Positions 15,724 to 23,545 of a stretch of 64,000 nucleotides of DNA are shown piece after piece (position 1 is the stretch's first letter; each line of letters begins with the position of its first letter). A program made the position numbers and the translations under genes. The notes under the pieces are model-generated. The model had not been told where the DNA came from. It saw only the letters and a list, made by a program, of their open reading frames with translations, and made no database searches. The stretch comes from Solicola gregarius (lineage in GTDB: Bacteria; Actinomycetota; Actinomycetes; Propionibacteriales; Nocardioidaceae): positions 2,170,001 through 2,234,000 of the forward strand of contig NZ_CP094970.1 of assembly GCF_025790165.1 (NCBI RefSeq). The letters are read 5' to 3'.

Positions 15724-17106
15724 TCACGCTGACTGTCCCTCCTCCGCCGGCGCCATTCGGTGGGCCTGTGCCGCACCGTAGGCGGCCAGGGTGGCGGACG
15801 CCGCGAAACCGACGACGTACGCAACGCTGCCGCTGGCATCGAGCAGGGCGAGGAAGGCCGTACCCGTCACCGCCAGCGCGACGGTCGACGCGATGGCGTC
15901 GCTGATCTGCAGGGCGGACGAGTTGTGGCCCTCGTCGCCTGCCCTCGATGCCGACAAGGTGAGCAGTGAAACGGTCGGCATCACCATCCCCATCCCGAGG
16001 CCGGCAAGCGCCCAGGTCGGCAACGCGACGTAGACGGGTACGGCCGGCACCGTGACCAGGGCCGAGCCGGCAATGCCGATCACGAGGGAGATCGCACCGT
16101 ACTGCGCGATCCGCCAACGTGGAATCGAGACCGAGTCGCGCCCCTGCCACCAGGAGCCGGCCGACCAGGCGACCGCGGCCGCCGTGAGTGCGAGCCCGGC
16201 GTGCCCCGGCGAAAGGCCGCGCTCACGGTTGAGGAGGAGCAGGACCAAGACCTCGGCCGTGACGAATGCGGCCGAGATGATCCCGCGGGTGGCGACGACC
16301 GCCGGTAGCCCGCGACGCATCCGCGATGTGCCACGGGGAAGGAGTCGAGGTACGGCGGCGACGAGGCCCGCAAGCCCCGCGACGGCGAACGCGACGGCGC
16401 GAAGGCCGTTGCTCTGGCCGGCGAGATGCAGCGCCGTAGCGGCAACCGCGGCGACGATCGACCAGCCGACACCGGTCTGTGCGCGGGTCTCGATGGCTTC
16501 CCGGTCGGGCGTACGCAGCCCGCTGCGAAGCGACGGGACGAGCAGGCCCAGCGCGACGATCGCGAGCGCGGGAACGCTGAGGAAGACCCAGCGCCAGCCG
16601 AGGTGGTCGACGATCAGCCCGGCGATCGCCGGCCCGACGATCGCCGGAATCACCCACGCTCCGGCGAATGCGGCGAAGACGCGCGGTTGCAGGCTGGTCG
16701 GGAACTGCCGCGCGACGACGACGTACAGGGCGACGATGAGTACGCCGCTGCCGAACCCCTGGAAGCCGCGCGCGAGCGTCAGCACCAGCATGGTCGGTGC
16801 GGCTCCGGCGGCCAGCAGGCCGACCGCGAAGACGGCGACGCCGCCGAGGAGCGGCAGGAGCGGTCCGCGTACGTCGCTGAGATTGCCACCGACGGCCATC
16901 CCGACGATGCCGGTCGCCAGCGGCAGCGCGAACGCCAGCGGATAGAGCGAGAGCCCGTCAAGGGCATCGGCGACGGTCGGCATCGCCGCGGTCACGGCCA
17001 TCGCCTCGAACGCCGCAAGCGCCACCAGTGCGATCATGCCGATGCTGACGAGCCGGTGGTCACGGTCGAGGAGGTGGGCCCGCGTACGAGGCGCTGACTG
17101 GTGCAT
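15724..17106 (-). CDS. MFS transporter under a MerR-type promoter
   Basis: This 460-residue major-facilitator-superfamily protein has 12-14 predicted membrane helices and is probably a drug/H+ antiporter (FEAMAVTAAMPTVADALDGLSLYPLAFALPLATGIVGM resembles the DHA2-type first helices). The motif-A region reads GGNLSDVRGPLLPLLGG. Substrates cannot be read. The upstream DNA is a classic MerR-regulated promoter: -35 TTGACC, 19-bp spacer holding CCTCAA-N6-TTGAGG, -10 TAGGTT, with the ATG seven bases after the -10, so the mRNA is probably leaderless. A redox-cycling drug or metal-stress inducer is therefore likely. Confidence 0.88.
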   Translation of the reverse strand: MHQSAPRTRAHLLDRDHRLVSIGMIALVALAAFEAMAVTAAMPTVADALDGLSLYPLAFALPLATGIVGMAVGGNLSDVRGPLLPLLGGVAVFAVGLLAAGAAPTMLVLTLARGFQGFGSGVLIVALYVVVARQFPTSLQPRVFAAFAGAWVIPAIVGPAIAGLIVDHLGWRWVFLSVPALAIVALGLLVPSLRSGLRTPDREAIETRAQTGVGWSIVAAVAATALHLAGQSNGLRAVAFAVAGLAGLVAAVPRLLPRGTSRMRRGLPAVVATRGIISAAFVTAEVLVLLLLNRERGLSPGHAGLALTAAAVAWSAGSWWQGRDSVSIPRWRIAQYGAISLVIGIAGSALVTVPAVPVYVALPTWALAGLGMGMVMPTVSLLTLSASRAGDEGHNSSALQISDAIASTVALAVTGTAFLALLDASGSVAYVVGFAASATLAAYGAAQAHRMAPAEEGQSA

Positions 17107-17112
17107 AGGTGG

Positions 17113-17143
17113 AACCTAGTTCCTCAATGACGGTTGAGGTCAA
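17113..17143 (-). promoter_or_regulatory. MerR/SoxR-type promoter of the MFS gene
   Basis: Read on the minus strand, -35 TTGACC (17143-17138) and -10 TAGGTT (17118-17113) are separated by 19 bp instead of 17. The spacer contains the dyad CCTCAA-N6-TTGAGG (17122-17139). A 19-bp spacer with a centred dyad is the hallmark of MerR-family activation. The outer half-sites equal those of the SoxR box (CCTCAA-N6-TTGAGG), while the six central bases differ. The start codon begins seven bases after the -10, so a leaderless mRNA is expected. Confidence 0.78.
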
Positions 17144-17175
17144 CGGATTTTGCCCAGAGCGATCTCGCTACGAGT

Positions 17176-17745
17176 TCAGCTGCCGGACGCGGCGCGTCCG
17201 AGCAGTGCGGCGACAGCCATCTCGGTCAGCAGGTCGCGCATGGCCGGGCGCCCGATCCGCGCGGAGTGCGGAGTCGAGTTGATCAGCCCGAACGCCGCCT
17301 GCGCGGCGGCGCGCGCGGAGCGTACGTCGAGCTCCGGTCGCAGCGTCCGAAGCGCAGTGACCCAGAGGTCGATGTACGCGAGCTGCGTCGCGCGTACCGT
17401 GTCTTGAATCTTCTCGGGAAGGTTCGCCCACTCGCGTTCCTGCACGACGATCAGCGACGGGTACGTGAGCGCGAAGTCGACGTGCCAGTCGACGAGCGAC
17501 TGCAGCGACTCGAGCGCGGTCGACGCAGATTCGACCCGGCGGCCGCCTTCGTCGAGTAGCCGGTTGCTGATGTCGACGAGCATCTCGGCGAGGATCGCGT
17601 CCTTGCCGTCGAAGTGCCGGTAGAGGGCGGGCCCGGATACCCCGATCGCCGTGCCGATGTCGTGCACCGAGACTCCGTGGAAACCGCGCTCGGCGAACAG
17701 GCCGGCCGCGGTGTCGAGAATCTGCTGTTTGCGGCCGTTGCCCAT
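17176..17745 (-). CDS. TetR-family transcriptional regulator
   Basis: This 189-residue one-component repressor has a TetR helix-turn-helix at about 8-52 (QQILDTAAGLFAERGFHGVSVHDIGTAIGVSGPALYRHFDGKDAIL), one of the clearest TetR signatures. The C-terminal ligand-binding half is helical (LESLQSLVDWHVDFALTYPSLIVVQEREWANL). It reads away from the FMN reductase-SfnB operon, whose promoter shares the intergenic gap, and lies 69 bases upstream of the MFS gene in the same direction. Either neighbour could be its target, but the MFS promoter is MerR-like. The start ATG 17745 is preferred to the GTG two codons earlier. Confidence 0.9.
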   Translation of the reverse strand: MGNGRKQQILDTAAGLFAERGFHGVSVHDIGTAIGVSGPALYRHFDGKDAILAEMLVDISNRLLDEGGRRVESASTALESLQSLVDWHVDFALTYPSLIVVQEREWANLPEKIQDTVRATQLAYIDLWVTALRTLRPELDVRSARAAAQAAFGLINSTPHSARIGRPAMRDLLTEMAVAALLGRAASGS

Positions 17746-17799
17746 GGGCACACCCTAGACCGCGGGTCAGGTGTGACCGCGGACACGAGCACCGGCTAC

Positions 17800-17833
17800 T
17801 TGATAAATCCTACTGAGTTACTAGAGTATGCGT
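17800..17833 (+). promoter_or_regulatory. promoter of the FMN reductase-sfnB operon, probably leaderless
   Basis: TTGATA (17800-17805), a 16-bp spacer and TAGAGT (17822-17827) make a sigma70-like promoter in an AT-rich patch. The expected transcription start, about seven bases downstream, coincides with the second in-frame ATG (17834). No ribosome-binding site precedes either ATG. I therefore infer a leaderless transcript. Confidence 0.55.
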
Positions 17834-18388
17834 ATGGCAGATATTGCATTGCGCGTTATGACGCTCTGCGGCAACCCGCGCGCGGGGTCACGCACATTCA
17901 CGCTTACGCAGCTTGTGGGTGAGGCGATCGCCGACTCCGCGCGCGGGAGCGGCCTCGGCGTGCGACATACGACGATCGACCTGGCCGCGTACTCCTCGGC
18001 ACTGTCGACGCCGGCGAGCCGAGAGATCGGCGATGCGGTCGCGGAGGTACGTTCCAGCGACGTCCTGATCGTGTCGACGCCGATCTACAAGGGCTCGTAC
18101 ACCGGTCTCCTCAAGTCGTTCCTCGACGTGTTCCCACACCGCGGCCTCGACAGCGTCACCGCGGTACCGGTGACAGTTCAGGCGAGCCCGGCGCATGTAT
18201 TTGCGGCAGACCTGCACCTGCGGCCGCTGCTGCTCGACCTCGGTGCGACGACGCCGACGAGTGCGCTCGCGGTGACCGAGGACCAGCTCGAGGGCGCGCC
18301 CGACGTCGTACGCGAGTGGGCGATCGACCAGGCACCACTCGCGATCTCCGCGGCTCAGATCCTCAACCGGACAGGGGTTCTCGCGTGA
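17828..18388 (+). CDS. NADPH-dependent FMN reductase
   Basis: This 186-residue flavodoxin-fold reductase (184 if ATG 17834 is the real start) supplies reduced FMN to a partner monooxygenase. The start MTLCGNPRAGSRTF shows the phosphate-binding loop, and VSTPIYKGSYTGLLKSFLDVFP (about 81-102) the conserved flavin-contact stretch of SsuE/MsuE-type reductases. It overlaps the next gene, sfnB, by four bases (GTGA), so the two are translationally coupled. Together they fit sulfur acquisition from organosulfur compounds through a two-component flavin monooxygenase. A promoter lies immediately upstream. Confidence 0.9.
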   Translation: MRMADIALRVMTLCGNPRAGSRTFTLTQLVGEAIADSARGSGLGVRHTTIDLAAYSSALSTPASREIGDAVAEVRSSDVLIVSTPIYKGSYTGLLKSFLDVFPHRGLDSVTAVPVTVQASPAHVFAADLHLRPLLLDLGATTPTSALAVTEDQLEGAPDVVREWAIDQAPLAISAAQILNRTGVLA

Positions 18389-19614
18389 CCGCCCAGATAC
18401 TCACCCGCGCCGTCACGATCATCGGCTCTGACGACGATGCCGTCGCGAGCGCGCGTACGCTCGCCGCGGAGTTCGCTGTCGATGCCGCCGAGCGCGACCT
18501 GAACCGCATTCTCCCCGCGGCCGAGATCGACGCACTGAGCGCCGCCGGTCTGTTCGCGATCACCGTGCCCCGTGAGTACGGCGGCGCGGACGTGCGAGCA
18601 TCGACGGTCTCGGAGGTCTTCCGGCTGCTCGCGACGGCCGACCCGAACATCGCGCAGATCCCGCACAGCCACTTCGTGTACGTGAACCTGCTGCGCCTCA
18701 CCGCGACGTCGCGGCAGCGTGAGCAGCTGTTTGGGGAGATCCTGTCGGGCGGCCGGCTCGCGAACGCCCAATCGGAGCGGGCGAGCAAGACCGTGCGCGA
18801 TATCAACACGACGCTCAAGCCCATCGGCTCGGGTGGATTCGTGCTCCAGGGCACGAAGTACTACTGCACAGGGTCGCTGTTCGCCGACCGTATCCCCGTG
18901 CTCGCGCGTCTCGACGACCCGAACCACGTGGCAGGGCTCGAGGAGGGCGAGTACGTCGCGTACGTACCGGCAACGACGCCGGGCGTGACGGTCGAGGACG
19001 ACTGGGACGCCCTCGGCCAGCGGCTCACCGCGAGTGGCACCGTCCGGCTGAACGACGTGCAGATCGCGGCCGAGTGGGTGGTTCCGCGCAACCCGGCGTT
19101 CGACCAACCACACAGCTATGGGGCCTTCGCGCAGCTCCTGCATGCCGCCATCGACGTCGGCATCGCCCGCGGAGCGCTGGACGAGGCGGCGACGTTCGTG
19201 AACACGAAGAGCCGTCCTTGGTACGAGGCCGAGGTCGAGCACGCCGCGAGCGACCCGCTCGTGATCCAGCGGTTCGGCGAGCTGAGTGTCGAGGTCGCCG
19301 CGGCCGAGTCGGTGCTCCGTACCGCCGGGGAGCGCCTCGACCGCGCGTTGGCGATGCCGCACGAGCAGTCGGCGACCGAGGCGTCGATCGCGGTCGCGAC
19401 CGCGAAGATCCTCGGAGAGAAGGCATCGATCGCGGCGAGCTCGGCGTTGTTCGAGGTCTCGGGTACTCGCTCTGCCGCCGCCGAGCTGAACCTCAGCAGG
19501 CACTGGCGAAACGCGCGTACGCACACGCTGCATGACCCGATCCGCTGGAAGTACCAGCACATCGGCCGCCATGCGTTGTCCGGCACCGCGCCGCCGCGGA
19601 GCGCGGTCATCTGA
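18385..19614 (+). CDS. sfnB: SfnB-type sulfur-acquisition oxidoreductase
   Basis: This 409-residue flavin-dependent monooxygenase has the acyl-CoA dehydrogenase fold and belongs to the SfnB/DszC-like group. It probably uses FMNH2 from the preceding reductase to oxidise organosulfur compounds when sulfate is scarce. Strong family segments are LTRAVTIIGSDDDAVASART (6-25), FAITVPREYGGADV (about 55-68), SERASKTVRDINTTLKPIG, LQGTKYYCTGSLFADRIPVLA and ALFEVSGTRSA with LSRHWRNARTHTLHDPIRWKYQHIGRH at the end. The start GTG 18385 overlaps the reductase stop. The exact substrate is not readable. Confidence 0.88.
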   Translation: MTAQILTRAVTIIGSDDDAVASARTLAAEFAVDAAERDLNRILPAAEIDALSAAGLFAITVPREYGGADVRASTVSEVFRLLATADPNIAQIPHSHFVYVNLLRLTATSRQREQLFGEILSGGRLANAQSERASKTVRDINTTLKPIGSGGFVLQGTKYYCTGSLFADRIPVLARLDDPNHVAGLEEGEYVAYVPATTPGVTVEDDWDALGQRLTASGTVRLNDVQIAAEWVVPRNPAFDQPHSYGAFAQLLHAAIDVGIARGALDEAATFVNTKSRPWYEAEVEHAASDPLVIQRFGELSVEVAAAESVLRTAGERLDRALAMPHEQSATEASIAVATAKILGEKASIAASSALFEVSGTRSAAAELNLSRHWRNARTHTLHDPIRWKYQHIGRHALSGTAPPRSAVI

Positions 19615-19653
19615 GCGACCGGGGTCCGCGGGGCGTCGTCACCGTCGTCGCGG

Positions 19654-20130
19654 TCAGCTCGGCGGGGCCATGCCGGGCTCGTACGAGCCGCCTCGCTGAT
19701 GAACGATCACGGCGAACCGGTTGGCGGCGTTGACCAGGCCGACGAGGCTCACCAACCCCGCGATCTGGTTCTCATCGAAGTGCTTGCGTACGTGCTCCCA
19801 GGTGTCATCCGAGACGCCCTCGTGCGCATCCGCGAGGCGGGTGCCCTCCTCGGCCAACGCGAGCGCGGCTCGTTCGGCCTCGTTGAAGACGGTGGTCTCG
19901 CGCCACACCGCGACGAGACTCAGCCTGACTGCGGTCTCGCCGGCCGCCGCGGCCTCCTTGGTGTGCATGTCGACACACCATCCGCAGCCGTTGATCTGGC
20001 TGACCCGCAACGAGACGAGTTCGTGGAGCGTCGTCGGGATGGCTTGGTGGATCACCATCGAGGCGTTGGCGAACCGCTTCATGAACTTACTGGCGACCTC
20101 GTTGGTGAACAGATTGAGCCGGGGTTCCAT
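19654..20130 (-). CDS. carboxymuconolactone decarboxylase/AhpD-family protein, ECF41 target
   Basis: This 158-residue AhpD-like protein has the CxxC redox motif in NGCGWCVDMHTKEA (Cys, Cys and the conserved His), preceded by LHELVSLRVSQI. The C-terminal half contains DENQIAGLVSLVGLVNAANRFAV, as in peroxidase-like members. It probably acts as a thiol-dependent peroxidase or disulfide partner. The start at 20130 has a GAGAGGA site; longer in-frame starts lack one. Its promoter matches the ECF41 consensus and the ECF41 sigma gene is divergent, so this is the standard ECF41 target pair. Confidence 0.9.
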   Translation of the reverse strand: MEPRLNLFTNEVASKFMKRFANASMVIHQAIPTTLHELVSLRVSQINGCGWCVDMHTKEAAAAGETAVRLSLVAVWRETTVFNEAERAALALAEEGTRLADAHEGVSDDTWEHVRKHFDENQIAGLVSLVGLVNAANRFAVIVHQRGGSYEPGMAPPS

Positions 20131-20168
20131 GGTGCGTCCTCTCTCGAATCGAAACGGGATGCCCACAA

Positions 20169-20195
20169 GACACTGATCGCGCGAAGGTTGTGACG
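20169..20195 (-). promoter_or_regulatory. ECF41-type promoter of the AhpD-family gene
   Basis: Read on the minus strand, CGTCACA (20195-20189) is followed by exactly 16 bases and TGTC (20172-20169). The ECF41 consensus as I recall it is TGTCACA, 16 bp, CGTC. The site lies 39 bases upstream of the AhpD-family start, and the sigma gene it should respond to is divergent. Confidence 0.75.
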
Positions 20196-20293
20196 GTCTC
20201 GAGGTGTGACCCATGCCACGCGCCTTGCGGGGTAAGGTGGTGGGGTCTTGCGACGTCTGATGGATGACGTCGTCCTACTGGGGGAAAGATCCG

Positions 20294-21184
20294 ATGCTGG
20301 ACTCGCCGCAAACCGCGACTGAGACGTTCGTGGATCACCGAAAGCTGCTGTTCACCGTCGCGTACGAGATTCTCGGCTCGGCCGCGGACGCCGAGGACGT
20401 GCTGCAGGAGACCTGGCTCCGATGGAGTGATGTCGACCTCGACCAGGTTCGGGAGCGGCGTGCGTACCTCGTCAAGATCACGACCCGGCAGGCGCTCAAT
20501 CGGCTGCGGACGCTGTCTCGGCGCAAGGAGTCGTATGTCGGCCCGTGGCTTCCCGAGCCGCTGCTCACGGCGCCCGACGTCGCCGAGGACATCGAGTTGG
20601 CCGACAGTGTTTCGACGGCGATGCTGCTGGTGTTGGAGACGCTAGCGCCGGTCGAACGCGCCGTGTTCGTGCTCCGCGAGGTCTTCGATTTCGGTTACGA
20701 CGAGATCGCTGAGGCCGTCGACAAGAGTCCGGCAGCGGTACGGCAGATAGCGCATCGAGCGCGCGGACACGTTGCCGCGCGCCGGCTGCGCGAGGTCGTC
20801 TCCGCGCACGACACCCGCGCGACGCTCGCTGCGTTCCAGAGTGCGGCGACGACGGGCGACCTCCAGGGACTCCTCGACCTGCTCGCGCCTGAGGTCGTCA
20901 TGTTGGGCGACGGCGGCGGGCTCAAGCAGGCTGCGCCGCGACCGGTTCACGGGCCGGACAAGGTCGCGCGTCTGGTGGTCGGCGGCTTGGGCAAGGTTTC
21001 GGACACGACCCAGTTGCGGGCGGCCGAGGTCAATGGTCAGCCGGCGTTGATCCTGTGGATGCACGGCGAGATCGACACGGTCGTGACGGTGCGCATCGAG
21101 CAGGAGGTCATCACCGGGATCTATGCCGTACGCAATCCCGAGAAGCTGTCCCACGTCGGCGCCGAGACGGCGCTGAGCCGCTGA
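20294..21184 (+). CDS. ECF41-family sigma factor
   Basis: This 296-residue sigma factor has sigma2 (VAYEILGSAADAEDVLQETWLRW) and sigma4 (DEIAEAVDKSPAAVRQIAHRARGHV), then a SnoaL/NTF2-like C-terminal domain carrying the two ECF41 hallmarks: DGGGLK near 208 and NPEKL near 281. The C-terminal domain replaces an anti-sigma factor. It directs transcription of the divergent AhpD-family gene. A frame start exists at 20264, but GGGGGAAAG sits just upstream of the ATG at 20294. It is the second ECF with a C-terminal domain in this window (the other begins at 7809) and the more canonical one. Confidence 0.92.
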   Translation: MLDSPQTATETFVDHRKLLFTVAYEILGSAADAEDVLQETWLRWSDVDLDQVRERRAYLVKITTRQALNRLRTLSRRKESYVGPWLPEPLLTAPDVAEDIELADSVSTAMLLVLETLAPVERAVFVLREVFDFGYDEIAEAVDKSPAAVRQIAHRARGHVAARRLREVVSAHDTRATLAAFQSAATTGDLQGLLDLLAPEVVMLGDGGGLKQAAPRPVHGPDKVARLVVGGLGKVSDTTQLRAAEVNGQPALILWMHGEIDTVVTVRIEQEVITGIYAVRNPEKLSHVGAETALSR

Positions 21185-21338
21185 GCTCGCGGCGTCCGCG
21201 CTCCGGTACACCGAGACGGATGCGCCATTCCGCTGGTTCGAGTCCGAGACGCGCGTCCTTGGTGAGGTCGCTCACGGGGCGGTCGAGGCCGTGCCCGACC
21301 GGTGGTCGTTCCTCCTCGTCGACGCACTCACGTACTAG
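21183..21338 (+). pseudogene. C-terminal gene remnant
   Basis: After the sigma stop, a different frame reads about 50 codons with natural-looking amino acids (RYTETDAPFRWFESETRVLG then AVEAVPDRWSFLLVDALTY) up to a TAG. An in-frame stop lies just upstream and there is no start codon. Codon use is like the neighbours. I take this as the tail of a lost gene, but do not recognise the family. Confidence 0.4.
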
Positions 21339-21396
21339 CGGGCGACCAGCGCACACATGTCGCCGGACTGTTCGCCGTCGAGACGGTGCTCACCAA

Positions 21397-21419
21397 GCGC
21401 TCACACGCCGTGTAAGCGC
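21397..21419 (+). terminator. hairpin between sigma and lipoprotein genes
   Basis: GCGCTCACAC and GTGTAAGCGC pair at nine of ten positions around a three-base loop (GCC). There is no T-run. It may be a terminator for the upstream sigma transcript or a control element for the lipoprotein, which starts 71 bases on. Confidence 0.4.
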
Positions 21420-21489
21420 GGTGAAAGCGCGCCGGGCGACCCTGCCATCAGGGCTTCGAACCGCGAGCCCGATCACGAGAGGAATCCCG

Positions 21490-22695
21490 ATGCGTCGCGT
21501 GACCTTCCTGGCACCGCTCGTCCTCGCCGTCGCCTGCGGATGCAGCTCTGCCGACGGCCATCCTGACCAGACAGCGGGTTCGGGGAGCTCGGGCTCGAAC
21601 GGGTCGGTCGCGTCATCCCCCTACGACGTGACCTGGACGTCGGGACGTGACGCGGAGATGCTGCTGACGGCGGTCGTTTGCGGCGGTGCGATGGCTGGGG
21701 GCACCATCGACGCCTCGCGCCCAGTGGTACTCGAGGACATGCGGTCAGGACGCATTGTCCGCCCGAGGGAACTGGCGCTTCGCCCGGACGATGACGGCGG
21801 GCTGCCGCCGGTCACGACGTTCACATGCGCCGACACGAGTCGCGGTCCGCGAATCGTCGTCGAACAGACGATGACGTATGCGAGTCAGAAGCGCACGGTA
21901 CACAGGTTGTCCGGGCTCGAGCCGGGCGGCGAGGTCGCCTGGACTCGCAGGCTCGGCCGATCGGCTGACATCGCCACGATCGAGGGCGGCACCGTCGCGC
22001 TGACGATCGGCGGCGACGGTCTGTACGACCGATCGGCGGCCATCGACGCCGCCGACGGCTCGTCGATCGTGACCGACGTGCGTCTCGATCGACTGAAACC
22101 GGTATCGACCAACCGCCTTGCGTACTTCGAGTCCGACACACTCGATCCCGTCATCACCGATGCCGAGCGGCGCCCGGTGGCACGCGTCTCGCTGGCCGAC
22201 CGGATCGAACCGCGCCTCCTCGGCTGGGTCGGTGGCGATGGGATCGCGGTCCTGACAGCCGCGCAGTACGAGATGACCGCGTTCGACGCCGACACCGGTC
22301 GGAGGCTGTGGAGCCTGCCCACCGGCGATCCCGGTGCGGGCGAGTCCACGATCGACGTGGAAGCGGGCGTACTCATAACGACAGATTCGCTCCGTGGCGA
22401 GGACCTGCCGGCACCGACCGGCCGCGGGCCGAACACGTATGCCGGCATCGACGTCGAGTCCGGTGACGTTCTGTGGCGTTGGAGCAGCGACCTGTCGCCG
22501 TCCGAACTGGTGGCGGCAGGCGGCGCGTTCGCGGTCGAACCGTTGGGCGCGGAGTTCGGCGACGGCGAGGCGGTGTTCGACAGCCGAACGGGTACGCCCA
22601 TCGAGTTGGCCGACGAGGTGGACCCTGTCGCGCTGAGCTCCGACGGGATTCTCGTTGCCGACGGCGCGAAGCTGCAGCTGCTCTCGCGCCGATAA
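21490..22695 (+). CDS. PQQ-like beta-propeller lipoprotein
   Basis: This 401-residue lipoprotein has a signal peptide (MRRVTFLAPLVLAVACGC) with a lipobox ending at the first Cys, followed by a Gly/Ser-rich linker (to about 45). The rest consists of beta-rich repeats such as GEVAWTRRLGRSADI, AFDADTGRRLWSLPTGD and GIDVESGDVLWRWSSDL, typical of PQQ-like quinoprotein or beta-propeller domains, but without the Trp docking motifs strict enough to claim PQQ binding. A role as an envelope scaffold or sensor is inferred. GAGAGGAA lies before the start. The GIDE-domain gene follows 17 bases after its stop. Confidence 0.85.
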   Translation: MRRVTFLAPLVLAVACGCSSADGHPDQTAGSGSSGSNGSVASSPYDVTWTSGRDAEMLLTAVVCGGAMAGGTIDASRPVVLEDMRSGRIVRPRELALRPDDDGGLPPVTTFTCADTSRGPRIVVEQTMTYASQKRTVHRLSGLEPGGEVAWTRRLGRSADIATIEGGTVALTIGGDGLYDRSAAIDAADGSSIVTDVRLDRLKPVSTNRLAYFESDTLDPVITDAERRPVARVSLADRIEPRLLGWVGGDGIAVLTAAQYEMTAFDADTGRRLWSLPTGDPGAGESTIDVEAGVLITTDSLRGEDLPAPTGRGPNTYAGIDVESGDVLWRWSSDLSPSELVAAGGAFAVEPLGAEFGDGEAVFDSRTGTPIELADEVDPVALSSDGILVADGAKLQLLSRR

Positions 22696-22712
22696 CGACG
22701 GAAGGGATGCAG

Positions 22713-23498
22713 ATGGGCCTCATCATCGTCGGAGTCGTCGTGATCCTGTTCGCTGCGCTGCCGGCGTTCATGATCGTTCTCGAGCGGCGATCGATTCAGC
22801 GCATGACCGTGACCGACACGGCGACGGCGGCAGAGCTCACGGCACTCGCCCGGGCCGCCGTCGCGGCGGGCGGAGGCGGTTCGTTCAACCATCCCGCCGA
22901 GGTGAAAGGAGTCGTACGCTTCGGACCGGGCGGCCCGCTGACGTCTCAGCTCACCGATACGAGGTGCGTGTGGTTCCGCCACAAGGTCGAGCGTGAGTTC
23001 ACCGAACGCCGGGGCGAACGTACGCGCAGGAAGACCGAAACCCTCACATCGAGTAGGAGCGACGAGCCGTTCTACGTCGAGGACGCGACAGGCACGGTTC
23101 TCGTACGCCCGACCGTCAACATCGAGAAGGCCCGAAAGGTGATCGACGAGTTCCGCGAACCCGGGCCGGCTGACGGCTTCGCGGCCGACAACGGCGTCCT
23201 CCCCATGCTCGGTGGCCTGCTGCTCGGAGCGGGTGCCCGAACAGGCACGATCGGCTTCCGCAGTCGGGAGTGGGTTCTCGAGGAGGGCAGTCGTGTGTAC
23301 GTACTCGGCGAAGCGACCGATGTCGACGGTGAGGTCGTGATCGGCGAGCCGAGCGACGCGCAGCCGCTGGTGATCTCGACACGTTCGGAGTCCGAGCTGA
23401 GCCGCGAGCACGGCCGGAAGGGCGTCGTCCACATCCTCGTAGGGCTGGCGTGTGTTGCCGCCGGCGTGACCCTCGTCGTGCTGGGCGCCACCGGATGA
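22713..23498 (+). CDS. GIDE-domain membrane protein
   Basis: This 261-residue protein has one membrane helix near each end (LIIVGVVVILFAALPAFMIV, and HILVGLACVAAGVTLVVLGA) with a large domain between. That domain resembles the GIDE domain, first known in eukaryotic MUL1-type E3 ligases: VKGVVRFGPGGPLTSQLTDTRCVWFRHKVER and, near the end, VYVLGEATDVDGEVVIG. Bacterial members have no RING finger and their role is unknown; a membrane-stress or lipid function is a guess. GGAAGGG precedes ATG 22713. It forms a two-gene unit with the lipoprotein. Confidence 0.8.
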   Translation: MGLIIVGVVVILFAALPAFMIVLERRSIQRMTVTDTATAAELTALARAAVAAGGGGSFNHPAEVKGVVRFGPGGPLTSQLTDTRCVWFRHKVEREFTERRGERTRRKTETLTSSRSDEPFYVEDATGTVLVRPTVNIEKARKVIDEFREPGPADGFAADNGVLPMLGGLLLGAGARTGTIGFRSREWVLEEGSRVYVLGEATDVDGEVVIGEPSDAQPLVISTRSESELSREHGRKGVVHILVGLACVAAGVTLVVLGATG

Positions 23499-23529
23499 GT
23501 TGATCGGCAGGCTCGGACTCGCCAGCGTA

Positions 23530-23545
23530 GTTAACAACCGTTAAC
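23530..23545 (+). promoter_or_regulatory. GTTAAC dyad upstream of the leucine-catabolism operon
   Basis: GTTAAC-AACC-GTTAAC ends one base before the ATG of the carboxylase beta gene. Each half is itself a palindrome and the two make a larger dyad. It is AT-rich in a GC-rich setting. Repressor binding here would block initiation or, if the mRNA is short-leadered, ribosome entry. No gene for its regulator can be named from this window. Confidence 0.6.
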
